A stretch of 43,260 bases of DNA from an uncultured Blautia sp. (GCA_900542045.1 UQMI01000030.1:1-43260), one strand, 5' to 3'; shown: positions 9,077-18,068, numbered from the stretch's first letter. Made by a program: numbers and translations. The notes: generated by a model not told the origin, from the sequence alone.

Positions 9077-10384
9077 CTACTTTTGATATAAGTTACGCTT
9101 GTCGATGACACGAACGGCCTTTCCTTCGCTTCTGGCAATGGTCTTCGGCTCTACCAGGGTTACTTTTGCATATATGCCCAGCATTGCCCGCAGAGCATTC
9201 ACCAGTTCTTTTTCCTTCTCTGCCACCTGTCTTAAGCTGTCGGAGAACATCTCCGGCGTCATTTCTACCTGAACTTCAATGGTATCGCTGTTGTTGACAC
9301 GATCCACCAGGATCTGATAGTTTGCCGCATATCCCTTGTTCATAAGAACTGTTTCAATCTGAGACGGGAATACATTGACGCCCTTGACAATGAGCATATC
9401 GTCACTTCTGCCCATGGGCTTGCACATCTTCACATGTGTTCTTCCGCAGGAACATTTTTCTCTTGTGAGCACACAGATATCACGGGTGCGGTAGCGAAGC
9501 AGCGGAAAAGCTTCTTTTGTGATGCTGGTAAATACCAGCTCGCCCTTTTCGCCTTCCGGCAGCACTTCCCCCGTATTCGGATCGATAATTTCTGCGATAA
9601 AATGGTCCTCATTAATATGCATGCCGGTCTGCGCACTGCACTCAAAAGCAACACCCGGTCCGGAGATCTCTGTCAGCCCATAAATATCATAAGCCTTGAT
9701 CCCCAGTTTCTCTTCGATATCATGACGCATTTCTTCCGTCCAGGCTTCCGCGCCGAAAATACCGGCTTTCAGCTTGATCTGGTCCTGCAGACCTCTCTCA
9801 ATGATACTTTCTGCCAGATAAGCCGCATAAGAAGGCGTACAGCACAGGATCGTGGATCCCAGGTCGCACATGAACTGAATCTGTCTTTCCGTATTGCCGG
9901 AAGACATGGGAAGCGTCAGAGAGCCCACCTTATGAGAGCCGCCGTTAAGACCCGGACCTCCTGTGAACAGACCATAGCCATAGCAGACATGGACCACATC
10001 GTCTTTGGTCCCGCCGGCTGCCATAATTGCTCTTGCACAGCACTCATCCCACAGGTCGATATCATGCTGTGTATAGAAAGCAACCACTCTTCTGCCAGTG
10101 GTTCCGCTGGTGGACTGGATCCGCACACAGTCACTGAGCGGTTTTGCCAGCAATCCGTAAGGATATGCTTCCCGCAGATCATCCTTTGTCAGAAACGGCA
10201 GCTTGTGCAGGTCTGCCACTGACTGAATGTCTGCCGGAGTTAGTCCTTTTTCCTCCATCAGATTTCTATAATAGGGCACATTGTCATATACATGCTTTAC
10301 CTGTTTTACCAGTCGTTCATTCTGCCATTCCAGGATCTGCTCTCTAGGAGCACATTCAATTTCCGGCTGATAATAATGTTCCAT
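9077..10384 (-). CDS. paaK: Phenylacetate-CoA ligase
   Basis: An AMP-forming aryl-acid CoA ligase of 435 residues, the usual size for PaaK. It activates phenylacetate or a related aryl acid with ATP and CoA in the cytoplasm. Visible motifs are STSGTTGRRVVAFYT (phosphate-binding loop), YGYGLFTGGPGLNGG, DIYGLTEISGPGVAFEC (adenylate site) and YRTRDIC. The C-terminal lid domain starts near GRSDDMLIVKGVNVFPSQIE. The ATG at 10384 is chosen because AAAGGAAGG lies just before it; an upstream in-frame start at 10417 has none. In gut clostridia this pair (ligase plus ACT protein) belongs to fermentation of aromatic amino acids. Confidence 0.9.
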   Translation of the reverse strand: MEHYYQPEIECAPREQILEWQNERLVKQVKHVYDNVPYYRNLMEEKGLTPADIQSVADLHKLPFLTKDDLREAYPYGLLAKPLSDCVRIQSTSGTTGRRVVAFYTQHDIDLWDECCARAIMAAGGTKDDVVHVCYGYGLFTGGPGLNGGSHKVGSLTLPMSSGNTERQIQFMCDLGSTILCCTPSYAAYLAESIIERGLQDQIKLKAGIFGAEAWTEEMRHDIEEKLGIKAYDIYGLTEISGPGVAFECSAQTGMHINEDHFIAEIIDPNTGEVLPEGEKGELVFTSITKEAFPLLRYRTRDICVLTREKCSCGRTHVKMCKPMGRSDDMLIVKGVNVFPSQIETVLMNKGYAANYQILVDRVNNSDTIEVQVEMTPEMFSDSLRQVAEKEKELVNALRAMLGIYAKVTLVEPKTIARSEGKAVRVIDKRNLYQK

Positions 10385-10494
10385 CTTGTAATACCTTCCT
10401 TTCCCGGCACTCTCCATCCGAATGCCTGCCTTTGTGATTTCCCCGTCTGTGCAAATCCACGTATGATTCTGTTGTGTGCCGACGTTCTGCTTTT

Positions 10495-10523
10495 ATCATA
10501 TCACGATACTTTAACGTGGTAAA
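10495..10523 (-). promoter_or_regulatory. Promoter of paaK
   Basis: Minus-strand TTTACC and TATGAT are 17 bases apart. The spacer start contains the inverted repeat CTTTA-N6-TAAAG, a possible operator. The transcript would have a leader of about 100 bases. Confidence 0.45.
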
Positions 10524-10537
10524 GAAAAAATTTTCTG

Positions 10538-13285
10538 TCAGAGAATATAACTTCCCTGTGTTCCCTTTTTTACCAGGATCTGCTGATCCAGCTGCTCCTT
10601 CAGCTCTGTCACATGGGAGATGATCCCGATCAGACGGCTGTCTCCCGCCAGTTCATACAGGACACGGATGGCCTGTTCCCTGGCATGATCATCCAGAGAG
10701 CCAAAACCTTCATCTATAAACATGGTATCCAGGGAAATCCCTCCCGCTGCGCTCTGGATCACATCTGCCAGTCCCAGGGCCATAGAAAGAGCCGCCAGAA
10801 AAGATTCTCCGCCGGAAAGTGTCTTTACATCCCGCACCTGCTCTGTCACCAGACTGTACACATCCAGATCCAGTCCTACTTTCCCCTGATTTTTCAGATG
10901 CTCCAGTTCCCGGCACTGGAGGATAAACTGACCGGATGTCATCTGAATCAGCCGCATATTAGCCCGCTCAATGATCCTGCGGAAATACTGCCGCTGCACA
11001 TAGGATTCAAAATCCATTTTCACGCTGCCGCTCAGTGAACCGTTGGCCAGTGCGCTCAGATGATGCACCTGTTCGTAACTGCTTTTTTTCTCCTGATACT
11101 CTTTCTGATTCTTTGTAAGGTGTTCCAGACAGAGACGGTTTCCCTCATTCTGGCTGTAAATTTCCTTCAGGCCGCGTTCCATCCGTGGTTCTTCTTCCCG
11201 GATCCGTTCCTGCCATGCGGCCATCCCTTCTTTATGCCGCTTTTCAAATGATCCTCTGTGCTCTTCCCATATTCTGCGGGCATCCGATGCTTTTTTCTCC
11301 AGAATCTGGAACTCTCCCACTTTCTGGTGGAATTCCCTGGAAAAAGCATCCCGGCCGGTTCTGGCCTGCCGCACATCTTCTTCCAGCTGCCGCAGTTCTT
11401 TTCCCAGCCGGTTCAGTTCCTGCTCCGCCTCCTGGCGCTTCTCATACAACAGCTCCTTTTTCTGCAGCTCGATCTCTGCCTGCAGGGCAGCCTGCTCTCT
11501 CCGGGCAGCCTGCTCTTTCTCTGCGGTCTGCGCGATTTCTCCCTGCAGGGCTTCCCGGCGCTTCTGCAGGGAAGCCTCCCCTGTCAGCTCCCGCAGCAGG
11601 GGAATGGTTTCCTCTTCTGCATGGACTTCCTGCAGCCAGTGTTTTTTCTGTCCTTCCAGCTCCCGGATCTCTGCCAGCAGTTCTTTTCTTTCTTTCAGCA
11701 CCAGCAGGAACCAGTCTCTCTCGCAGGCAAATGCAGGATCCACCTGCTGCCTTCCCAGCTGACGGACCTGCTCTTTACAGCCTGCAATGCGCTGGCCGAT
11801 CTCCAGAAGCCGCTTCTGGATCTGTTCTCTTTTTTCTTCCAGGACCTTTCTTTCCTTCTGCAGCCTGCGCACCGTTTCCTGATCCGGCGCCTGTGCCGGC
11901 AGCACCGCTTTGGCAGGATGGTGCAGGGAACCACAGACCGGACAGGGACTTCCCTCTTCCAGATTTCTGGCCAGGAATCCGGCTGCCGCCCGGATGAAGG
12001 CCTCGTTTGCCTTTTCATACTCCTCTGTCTTCCGACGGCAGGCAGCCTCCTGTTCCTGCCAGTCCCCATAAATCCTTTTCTGTTCTTTTTCTCTGGTATC
12101 CAGCTCCTTGATCTTTTCCTCCAGCTGTGCCAGCTTTTCTTCCCGTTCGCCTCTCTCCCAGAGCTTATCCTGCACATTCAGCAGCTCTCCGTATGCCCGC
12201 TGCAGCGTCTCCGTATGCCGGGCCTTCTGGTACTGCCGCTGCTTTTCTTCCAGTACCTGATAGCCGGACAGATTTTTTTGCAGAAGTACCTGCCGGGCGG
12301 TAAGGACTGCCGTTTCCTTTTCTTTTTTTTCCTCTGCCCTTTTTACCTGATCTTCCCACCGGGTCAGCGTTCCTTTCTGTTCTTCCAGCCAGACTTCCAG
12401 ACGCTGCTTTTCGTTTTCCAGCTTTGCCGCACTGTCTCCCTCCTTGCCAATCTCATCCAGTGCGGTACGAATCTCTCCCAGCATTTCCTTTTCTTTCTGC
12501 AGCTGCCTTTCCCTGGTCTCTCCCGCCGCCACAAGCTCCTCCAGGAGCGTAAGCAGTTCCGGAGAATCTGCCTCCGTCTGTTCCAGTCTGTCTCCCCAGT
12601 CTCCGCTTTCTTCTCCGCCTTTCTGCCAGCGGATGCTGTTCTTCTGCATCTCTAGAGCCTGTTCCAGCTGTTTGACCTGCTGCCAGGCTTCCTTTTCCCG
12701 CAGCCGCAGCAGTTCCTGGAGCCGGCCGTACAGCCGGGTATGGAAGATCCTGCCGAAAATCTCCTTCCGTTCCTCTGATTTTGCCAACAGCAGCTTTAGG
12801 AATTCTCCCTGGGCGATCATGGCAGTCTGGGTAAACTGTTCGCCGTCCAGACCAATGATTTCCCGGATCTTCTCATTGATTTCCCTTCTTGTGCCGGGAT
12901 ACAGGGTGCCGTCCGGAAGATACAGCTCCGCCCTGGCCCGTTCCCTTGCCATCTTTGTGGTGCCGTCTTTGTTCTTTCTGAGACTTTCCCTCTCATATTC
13001 CGGATTCCGGAATATCCGGTAAATTTCTCCCTTACAGGAAAAAGTCAGCTCCACATAAGTCCGGGCCGCAGGCGGCGCATACTGGCTGCGCATCATGGAC
13101 CCTTCTCTTTTCCCGCCGCTGGTCACATCGTAAAGGGCATACATGATCCCGTCAAAAATCGTGGTTTTTCCAGCTCCGGTATCTCCGCTGATCAGAAAAA
13201 TTCCGCCTTCCATTTTTGAAAAATCTACAGTTTCCTCTCCTCCGTAGGATCCAAAAGCTGACATTTTCAGTTTTACTGGTCTCAT
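10538..13285 (-). CDS. sbcC: Exonuclease SbcCD, ATPase subunit SbcC
   Basis: The SMC-like ATPase of the SbcCD nuclease, which opens hairpins and trims blocked DNA ends. Walker A is GDTGAGKTT at residues 34-42. Long antiparallel coiled coils rich in Glu, Lys, Arg and Gln occupy most of the middle. They are broken near residue 445 by the zinc hook CPVCGSLHHP. The C-terminal lobe has the signature LSGGESFLAALSMALG and Walker B LDTMFIDEGFGSLD. At 915 residues it is a normal length for Firmicutes. Its ATG overlaps the sbcD stop (ATGA), so the two are translationally coupled. Confidence 0.97.
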   Translation of the reverse strand: MRPVKLKMSAFGSYGGEETVDFSKMEGGIFLISGDTGAGKTTIFDGIMYALYDVTSGGKREGSMMRSQYAPPAARTYVELTFSCKGEIYRIFRNPEYERESLRKNKDGTTKMARERARAELYLPDGTLYPGTRREINEKIREIIGLDGEQFTQTAMIAQGEFLKLLLAKSEERKEIFGRIFHTRLYGRLQELLRLREKEAWQQVKQLEQALEMQKNSIRWQKGGEESGDWGDRLEQTEADSPELLTLLEELVAAGETRERQLQKEKEMLGEIRTALDEIGKEGDSAAKLENEKQRLEVWLEEQKGTLTRWEDQVKRAEEKKEKETAVLTARQVLLQKNLSGYQVLEEKQRQYQKARHTETLQRAYGELLNVQDKLWERGEREEKLAQLEEKIKELDTREKEQKRIYGDWQEQEAACRRKTEEYEKANEAFIRAAAGFLARNLEEGSPCPVCGSLHHPAKAVLPAQAPDQETVRRLQKERKVLEEKREQIQKRLLEIGQRIAGCKEQVRQLGRQQVDPAFACERDWFLLVLKERKELLAEIRELEGQKKHWLQEVHAEEETIPLLRELTGEASLQKRREALQGEIAQTAEKEQAARREQAALQAEIELQKKELLYEKRQEAEQELNRLGKELRQLEEDVRQARTGRDAFSREFHQKVGEFQILEKKASDARRIWEEHRGSFEKRHKEGMAAWQERIREEEPRMERGLKEIYSQNEGNRLCLEHLTKNQKEYQEKKSSYEQVHHLSALANGSLSGSVKMDFESYVQRQYFRRIIERANMRLIQMTSGQFILQCRELEHLKNQGKVGLDLDVYSLVTEQVRDVKTLSGGESFLAALSMALGLADVIQSAAGGISLDTMFIDEGFGSLDDHAREQAIRVLYELAGDSRLIGIISHVTELKEQLDQQILVKKGTQGSYIL

Positions 13286-14442
13286 GATCGTTCCTCCTCT
13301 GCCTGTTCCAGCAGCTCCTCCAGCAGCTTCTGCTGTTCCCCGGTCAGGTCCTGTCCCTGGATCTCCCGGTAGAAATTGCCGAAAAGCTCCATGGGATCCG
13401 TCAGGGCATTCCCCTCCTGCAGATCCCGGGCCTGCTGCCGGGTTCTGGTGTTTTCCACCCGAAGCTCCAGAATCCGCTCATACCTCTTCTCCAGCTGCTC
13501 CCGGGGCTGGTAGGGCATGATCTCATCTGTCAGAGTCAAGCTCACATAGTCTCCACAGGTCCCCTGGGGCACCTGTTCCAGCAGTTCCTCCAGGGTTCCC
13601 CTGAGGGTCCGTACCTTCCGCAGAGGCTTCAGAGGCAGAAGGGAAATCTCCGGCTCAATCCCCGGCGCTCCCAGCGTTACCATGGTCAGTGTTTTCTGGT
13701 CCTCTGCCTCGCTGACGGAATAGGGATACAGGGTGCCGCAGTACCGGTACCAGGGCTTTCCCATGGACTGAGGCCGATGCATATGCCCCATGGCCACATA
13801 GACAAAGGGTTCCAGTACCCGTACATCCACATTATCCAGTCCGCCCACATGAACTGCCTCGGAATCACTTTTCTCCGGTGACTTTCCGGAAGCCGTATAA
13901 AACTGATGGGTCACCAGCACATTGCGAATCCCCCTGTCAATCTCTTCCCGTTCCAGGATCTTCTCCACCGCTTCTTCATAACTGCCCGGCCCTTCTCCCG
14001 GAAACACTCCGGCCACATAACCCGGCTTTACAAACGGCAGCAGATAAAAGCGCACCTTGCCCCATTCATCGGTAAATTCCACTTTCCGCAGAAATTCTTC
14101 CGGTCCTGCCGGCGGCATTCCCTGGATATGGATCCCCTCCTTCTGGAGAATACGACTGGCAAAATCCAGCCGCCTGGGCGAATCATGGTTCCCGGCGATC
14201 AACAGCAGCGGGATCGCCGGCCGAATCTCCTGCAGTTCTGTGAGAAACCAGTCAAACAGAGCCACCGCCTCTGCAGAGGGCACCGCTTTGTCATAGATGT
14301 CCCCGGCGATCACAATGACCTTGGGCCGGTGCTCCCGGGCCAGCCCGATCACCTGCCGCAGCATAAATTCCTGCTCGTCTCGCAGAGAATAAAAGTGCAG
14401 CTGCTTTCCTATATGCAAGTCTGATAAATGAAAAAATTTCAT
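13282..14442 (-). CDS. sbcD: Exonuclease SbcCD, nuclease subunit SbcD
   Basis: The Mre11-type metallophosphoesterase of SbcCD, 386 residues. All phosphoesterase motifs are present in order: HLSDLHIGK, GDIYDK, GNHDSPRRLD, VTHQFY and GHMHRPQ, which supply the two-metal site. The C-terminal part is the capping domain plus an acidic helix for SbcC contact. The ATG at 14442 is preferred because GGAGC stands seven bases upstream and MKFFHLSDLHIG is the canonical start; the frame is open a further 25 codons without a ribosome site. Confidence 0.97.
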   Translation of the reverse strand: MKFFHLSDLHIGKQLHFYSLRDEQEFMLRQVIGLAREHRPKVIVIAGDIYDKAVPSAEAVALFDWFLTELQEIRPAIPLLLIAGNHDSPRRLDFASRILQKEGIHIQGMPPAGPEEFLRKVEFTDEWGKVRFYLLPFVKPGYVAGVFPGEGPGSYEEAVEKILEREEIDRGIRNVLVTHQFYTASGKSPEKSDSEAVHVGGLDNVDVRVLEPFVYVAMGHMHRPQSMGKPWYRYCGTLYPYSVSEAEDQKTLTMVTLGAPGIEPEISLLPLKPLRKVRTLRGTLEELLEQVPQGTCGDYVSLTLTDEIMPYQPREQLEKRYERILELRVENTRTRQQARDLQEGNALTDPMELFGNFYREIQGQDLTGEQQKLLEELLEQAEEERS

Positions 14443-14470
14443 AATTTCTGCTCCATAATCTCTTTTCCTT

Positions 14471-14498
14471 ATTGTAACACACAACATACGCCGGGCAA
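14471..14498 (-). promoter_or_regulatory. Promoter of sbcDC
   Basis: Minus-strand TTGCCC, a 16-base spacer, and an extended -10 element TGTTACAAT, about 30 bases before the sbcD start. Confidence 0.45.
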
Positions 14499-14501
14499 AT
14501 G

Positions 14502-14550
14502 AAAAAGAGCGATCCATTTTCCCGCCTTTCGGAAGGTTCCTGATCGCTCT
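14502..14550 (-). terminator. Terminator of fabH
   Basis: AGAGCGATC (14506-14514) and GATCGCTCT (14542-14550) form a nine-base stem. The minus strand continues with five T. Confidence 0.8.
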
Positions 14551-14594
14551 GTCTTTTTATCTGTCCCATCTGCAGTGCCTGCAGCCCATATTCT

Positions 14595-15557
14595 TTACCA
14601 GTGCAGCAGCGCAGCGCCCCAGGTGAGACCAGCCCCGAAACCGGAAAGAATCAGGGAATCTCCCCGCTGCAGCTCCCCTCTCCGGTTCATCTCATCCAGC
14701 AGGATCGGGATGCTTGCCGCAGAGGTATTGCCGTATTCCTGAAGATTTAAAGGAAACTTCTCCTCCGGGATCTGCAGCCGTCTGGCCACCGACTGGATGA
14801 TCCGGCGGTTGGCCTGATGCAGCACATAATATTTAATATCCTCCGGCGCTTTTTCATTCCTCTCCAGGATCTGCCGGATACATTCCGGTACTTTTGTCAC
14901 CGCAAACTTGAACACCGCCTGTCCGTCCATGGCAAGAGGCGCCATTTCTCCGGCCTCCATGTGCGGCGTCCGCATGGTACCCGCATGAGCCGTCAGCACA
15001 TGTCCCAGGGTGCCGTCTGACAGCTGTACAAAATCCACCATGCCTTCTGTATCCGCCTGCACCACGCAGGCTCCCGCTCCATCTCCGAACAGCACGCAGG
15101 TAGAACGGTCCTCCCAGTTGATCACCCGGGACAGGGTCTCTGTTCCGATCAGCAGCGCTTTCCGGTAGATTCCGGCTTTGATATAGGCATCCGCCGTATT
15201 CAGCGCAAACAGGAAACCGGAACAGGCCGCATTCAGGTCAAAGGCCACACAATCCGGGATTCCCAAAGCTCCCTGTACCTGACATGCCACACTGGGGAAA
15301 AAGCTTTCGGAAGAACAGGTCGCCACGATCAGCAGCTCAATCTCTTCCGGGGCGGTACCGCTGTTGTCCAGTGCCTTTCTTCCTGCCGCAATGGCGAGAC
15401 TGGCACTGCTGTCTTCCGCTCCAGCCAGATGCCGCTTGCCGATCCCGGTTCTGCTGCGGATCCATTCATCACTGGTATCCACAATTTTTGCCATATCGTT
15501 GTTGGTCATCACATATTCCGGCAGGGCACTGCCGGTTCCGATTATTCTTGTTGTCAT
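14595..15557 (-). CDS. fabH: Beta-ketoacyl-ACP synthase III
   Basis: The condensing enzyme that starts fatty-acid synthesis by joining acetyl-CoA (or another short acyl-CoA) to malonyl-ACP. The 320-residue protein is full length. The thiolase fold carries the catalytic Cys112 in LNAACSGF, the histidine in YVLHQANRRI and the asparagine in YGNTSAAS. IVDTSDEWIRSRTGI is the CoA-binding landmark. I place the start at 15557, with AGGTGG five bases upstream, rather than the GTG three codons earlier. It stands alone between DNA-repair genes rather than inside a fab cluster, and has its own promoter, operator candidate and terminator. Confidence 0.95.
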   Translation of the reverse strand: MTTRIIGTGSALPEYVMTNNDMAKIVDTSDEWIRSRTGIGKRHLAGAEDSSASLAIAAGRKALDNSGTAPEEIELLIVATCSSESFFPSVACQVQGALGIPDCVAFDLNAACSGFLFALNTADAYIKAGIYRKALLIGTETLSRVINWEDRSTCVLFGDGAGACVVQADTEGMVDFVQLSDGTLGHVLTAHAGTMRTPHMEAGEMAPLAMDGQAVFKFAVTKVPECIRQILERNEKAPEDIKYYVLHQANRRIIQSVARRLQIPEEKFPLNLQEYGNTSAASIPILLDEMNRRGELQRGDSLILSGFGAGLTWGAALLHW

Positions 15558-15576
15558 TCTATCCACCTATTATTAC

Positions 15577-15589
15577 TTTGATTCTCAAA
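15577..15589 (-). promoter_or_regulatory. FabT-like operator candidate at fabH
   Basis: TTTGATTCTCAAA is a five-base-arm palindrome closely resembling the binding site known for the MarR-family lipid repressor FabT (TTTGA-N3-TCAAA core). It lies between the fabH promoter and its ribosome site. A second half-site (CTCAAAG) lies at 15600-15606. Regulator identity is inferred. Confidence 0.45.
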
Positions 15590-15604
15590 ATATTTCACCC
15601 TCAA

Positions 15605-15633
15605 AGTATAGGAGGATTTTCTCTATTTGTCAA
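15605..15633 (-). promoter_or_regulatory. Promoter of fabH
   Basis: Minus-strand TTGACA, a 17-base spacer and TATACT: a near-consensus sigma-A promoter about 50 bases from the fabH start. Confidence 0.75.
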
Positions 15634-15667
15634 TATCCTTTCTGCCATATCCCCGCAGTTTTCCGCC

Positions 15668-15982
15668 TCAGTTCTCCCAGATCAGCTTCCACCGGCAGTC
15701 TTCCATATGAAAAATCAGGCGAAAGCGGTATTCCACTCCTTCATACAGACTGCTGCAGCGATATTCCGTTGCCGGAATGCCGCAGCGGTATATTTTTTCC
15801 ATCTCATGCACCTGAATATGACCCAGGCTTTGAATAACACCTTCCCTGTCCCGAAATTTCACCAGCCGTGGAATGGTCATTCCCGTGCTGCTGAACCAGC
15901 AGTCGCAGGCCACGTCTTCCTGTCTGCCCTGCCACTTTCCTCTGTCAGGATGTTCTGTGTTCACACCGATTCCAAAAGCCAT
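15668..15982 (-). CDS. Uncharacterised 104-aa protein in the dinB operon
   Basis: I do not recognise a named domain. The protein begins MAFGIGVNTEHPDRGKWQG and contains CDCWFSSTGMTIPRLVKF, then a predicted beta-rich stretch ending in WKLIWEN. Five cysteines are spread over the length. It is soluble, with no signal peptide or membrane segment. The start at 15982 has AAGGAGG six bases upstream; the longer frame from 16018 overlaps dinB and lacks a ribosome site. It follows dinB by 28 bases on the same strand, with no promoter or terminator between. It is therefore probably induced with dinB in the SOS response. Confidence 0.75.
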   Translation of the reverse strand: MAFGIGVNTEHPDRGKWQGRQEDVACDCWFSSTGMTIPRLVKFRDREGVIQSLGHIQVHEMEKIYRCGIPATEYRCSSLYEGVEYRFRLIFHMEDCRWKLIWEN

Positions 15983-16010
15983 GACGGCTCCTCCTTCCTT
16001 CCGCAGACTT

Positions 16011-17282
16011 TCAGTCAATCTTTATCTTCTGATAATCCACTGTTCGCTTCTCTCTGGAAATTCCCCCGGACAGATGATCAATCTGCCGGTTGGCCTCCTC
16101 CAGAAACGAAGCTCGCTTCACCGCGTCCATGCCGAACCGGCTGCGGATAGTATCCACCGTCTGGTCCATCTGCTCCCACTTTTCATAACTCGCCCCGGAA
16201 AAAAGATCCAGCTGCCGGCTGGCGCTTTCGTTCTGGATCCGGCCCGTATGGATCCCCAAATGGCGGATCGGGCTTCCATTCCATAATTCATCGAACAGGC
16301 TGCAGGCTGCCTGGTAAATCTCATTAGTCACATGGGTGGCGTTATTCAGCACCTTCTGATGGGAAACTGTGGCAAGCTGGAAATCCTTAATGGAAACACT
16401 CACCAGTCCCGCCTTCACATGGTGACGGCGAAGCCTGGAACAGACCGTCTCCGCAAGACCCAGCAGCACCACCTTCGCCGTCCGGGCATCCGTCACATCG
16501 AAGGCAATGGTGGTGGAATTCCCATATCCCTTATTCTCCGGAGCTTCCTGCTGCACCGGTGCTTCGTCCAGCCCATTGGCATATCTCCAGATCTGCTCTC
16601 CCGGCTTCTTCAGATGACTGCGAATCACCTGCCGATCCGTGGCCGCCAGCTCTCCAATGGTGAAAATACCCATATTGCGCAGTTTCTTTCCTGTGGCTCT
16701 TCCCACCAGGAAAAGATCTTCCACCGGAAGCGGCCACAGCTTGACCGGAATCTCCTCCGGAAACAGCGTATGGACCAAATCCGGCTTCTGAAAATCCGAA
16801 GCCATCTTCGCCAGCAGCTTATTAGAGGAAACGCCCACATTTACCGTAAATCCCAGCTCTCTGCAGATCCGGTCCTTTATGGTATTTGCCAGCTTCACCG
16901 GCTCTTCACCCGCCGCCTCTGCCTCCGTCACATCCATAAATGCTTCATCGATGGAATACGGCTCCACAACCGGCGTATACTCCCTGAGAATCTCCATAAA
17001 TGCGTGGGAACACCGTTCGTACAGACCGTAATTGGGCGGCGCCAGATACAGATCCGGGCATTTTTTCCTGGCCTCCAGAATGCTCTCTCCGGTGCGGACT
17101 CCGAACTTTTTCGCCGCCAGAGATTTGGCCAGAATGATCCCGTGCCGCATGGCTGCATCGCCTCCGATGGCTGCCGGGATTTCCCGCAGGTCCAGCCTGC
17201 CTCCCAGAAAATGCAGTCGGTATACTGCCTCCCAGGAGAGGAAAGCAGAATTCACATCTATGTGAAAGATCGTTCTTTTCAT
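16011..17282 (-). CDS. dinB: DNA polymerase IV (Y-family)
   Basis: An error-prone translesion polymerase of 423 residues. The palm begins FHIDVNSAFLSWEA with metal ligand Asp9, and the second catalytic motif is YSIDEAFMDVTEAE. The helix-hairpin-helix region (LFLVGRATGKKLRNMGIFTIGELA) and little-finger domain follow. Near the C-terminus QLDLFSGASYEKWEQMD resembles the beta-clamp binding segment (QLDLF). The ATG at 17282 follows GGTGAGGTGAG; the frame is open further upstream, but that region contains the promoter. A LexA site within that promoter shows SOS control. Confidence 0.96.
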   Translation of the reverse strand: MKRTIFHIDVNSAFLSWEAVYRLHFLGGRLDLREIPAAIGGDAAMRHGIILAKSLAAKKFGVRTGESILEARKKCPDLYLAPPNYGLYERCSHAFMEILREYTPVVEPYSIDEAFMDVTEAEAAGEEPVKLANTIKDRICRELGFTVNVGVSSNKLLAKMASDFQKPDLVHTLFPEEIPVKLWPLPVEDLFLVGRATGKKLRNMGIFTIGELAATDRQVIRSHLKKPGEQIWRYANGLDEAPVQQEAPENKGYGNSTTIAFDVTDARTAKVVLLGLAETVCSRLRRHHVKAGLVSVSIKDFQLATVSHQKVLNNATHVTNEIYQAACSLFDELWNGSPIRHLGIHTGRIQNESASRQLDLFSGASYEKWEQMDQTVDTIRSRFGMDAVKRASFLEEANRQIDHLSGGISREKRTVDYQKIKID

Positions 17283-17300
17283 CTGTCTCACCTCACCCTC

Positions 17301-17329
17301 ATTATATCGAACATATGTTCTTATTGCAA
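17301..17329 (-). promoter_or_regulatory. SOS promoter of dinB with LexA box
   Basis: Minus-strand TTGCAA, exactly 17 bases, then TATAAT. The spacer contains GAACATATGTTC (17309-17320), matching the Gram-positive LexA consensus CGAAC-N4-GTTC. Bound LexA would cover the promoter. Confidence 0.88.
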
Positions 17330-17356
17330 GTGGAAATTCTTTCCTGCCACACAAAG

Positions 17357-17409
17357 AAAAAGACCGGGAACCGCCTCTGTCTTCCAGGGAACGGATCACT
17401 GGTCTTTTT
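17357..17409 (-). terminator. Terminator of the cytidylate-kinase-like gene
   Basis: AAAAAGACC (17357-17365) pairs with GGTCTTTTT (17401-17409) around a 35-base loop. T-runs on both strands could make it act both ways. Confidence 0.55.
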
Positions 17410-17435
17410 TATCTGTCCCATTTGTTCTGCCGGCG

Positions 17436-18032
17436 CTACTCTTTCGCCAGCCTCTTGAGGATCTTTACACATTCCGGGATTCCCAGAGTGGAAGTGTTCA
17501 GACAGATATCGTACTGATTTCTGTCCGCCCACTCATGGCCTGTATGGAAATAATAATAATCTTTTCTCTCCCGGTCACGGCGTGCAATAAAGCTGGCAGC
17601 CTCCTTCCGGCTGATGTGATCCGCTTCCGCCACACGGGTAATTTTCTCTTCCATAGAAGAAGCGTATACAAACACCTTCAGCACATTGGACTCTTCCTTT
17701 AGAATCTGATCGGCGCACCGTCCCACAAAAATGCAGGGACCTTCCGCTGCCAGACGCAGAATGGTTTCCTTCTGTGCCTGATACACCTTATAGGGCATCA
17801 GGATTTTTTCCTGGCTGACCGTCTCCTCTGCCATCATGGCAATCCCGTAAAGAAAACTGGTGGACCGTCTTTCATCAAACTCTTCCATGATCCCCGTATT
17901 AATCCCATACTTTTCTGCGGTGATCAACAGAAGATTCTTGTCATAGTAATGGATCCCCAGTTCATCGGACAGTCTGGTGGCTATTTCCCTTCCGCCGCTT
18001 CCATGCTCTCTGCTGATCGCAATCGACTTCAT
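17436..18032 (-). CDS. Cytidylate kinase-like family protein
   Basis: A 198-residue P-loop nucleotide kinase. The start MKSIAISREHGSGGREIATRL carries the phosphate-binding loop GSGGREI, and YYDKNLLLITAEKYG resembles the cytidylate-kinase-like family (CMP kinase paralogues common in clostridia). CIFVGRCADQIL and RDRERKDYYYFHTGHEWAD follow, the second being the lid arginines and a conserved acceptor-site region. It differs from housekeeping Cmk in being shorter at the C-terminus and lacking its substrate insert, so the true substrate is unknown. The ATG at 18032 follows AAGGAAGGGG; the longer frame to 18188 runs through the promoter. Confidence 0.8.
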   Translation of the reverse strand: MKSIAISREHGSGGREIATRLSDELGIHYYDKNLLLITAEKYGINTGIMEEFDERRSTSFLYGIAMMAEETVSQEKILMPYKVYQAQKETILRLAAEGPCIFVGRCADQILKEESNVLKVFVYASSMEEKITRVAEADHISRKEAASFIARRDRERKDYYYFHTGHEWADRNQYDICLNTSTLGIPECVKILKRLAKE

Positions 18033-18059
18033 ACGATATCGCCCCTTCCTTTTTTCTTC

Positions 18060-18068
18060 ATTATAACA
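18060..18068 (-). promoter_or_regulatory. Extended -10 element of the kinase-like gene
   Basis: Minus-strand TGTTATAAT, about 28 bases before the start codon. No clear -35 hexamer is seen. Confidence 0.4.

Noticed and set aside
11258..12655. Long plus-strand frame of 465 codons opposite sbcC
   Set aside because: It mirrors the coiled-coil codons of sbcC, is extremely rich in Leu, Phe and Gln, and lacks a ribosome site.
16332..17702. Plus-strand frame of 456 codons opposite dinB
   Set aside because: It is antisense to dinB and runs across its LexA promoter and into the next gene; no family resemblance.
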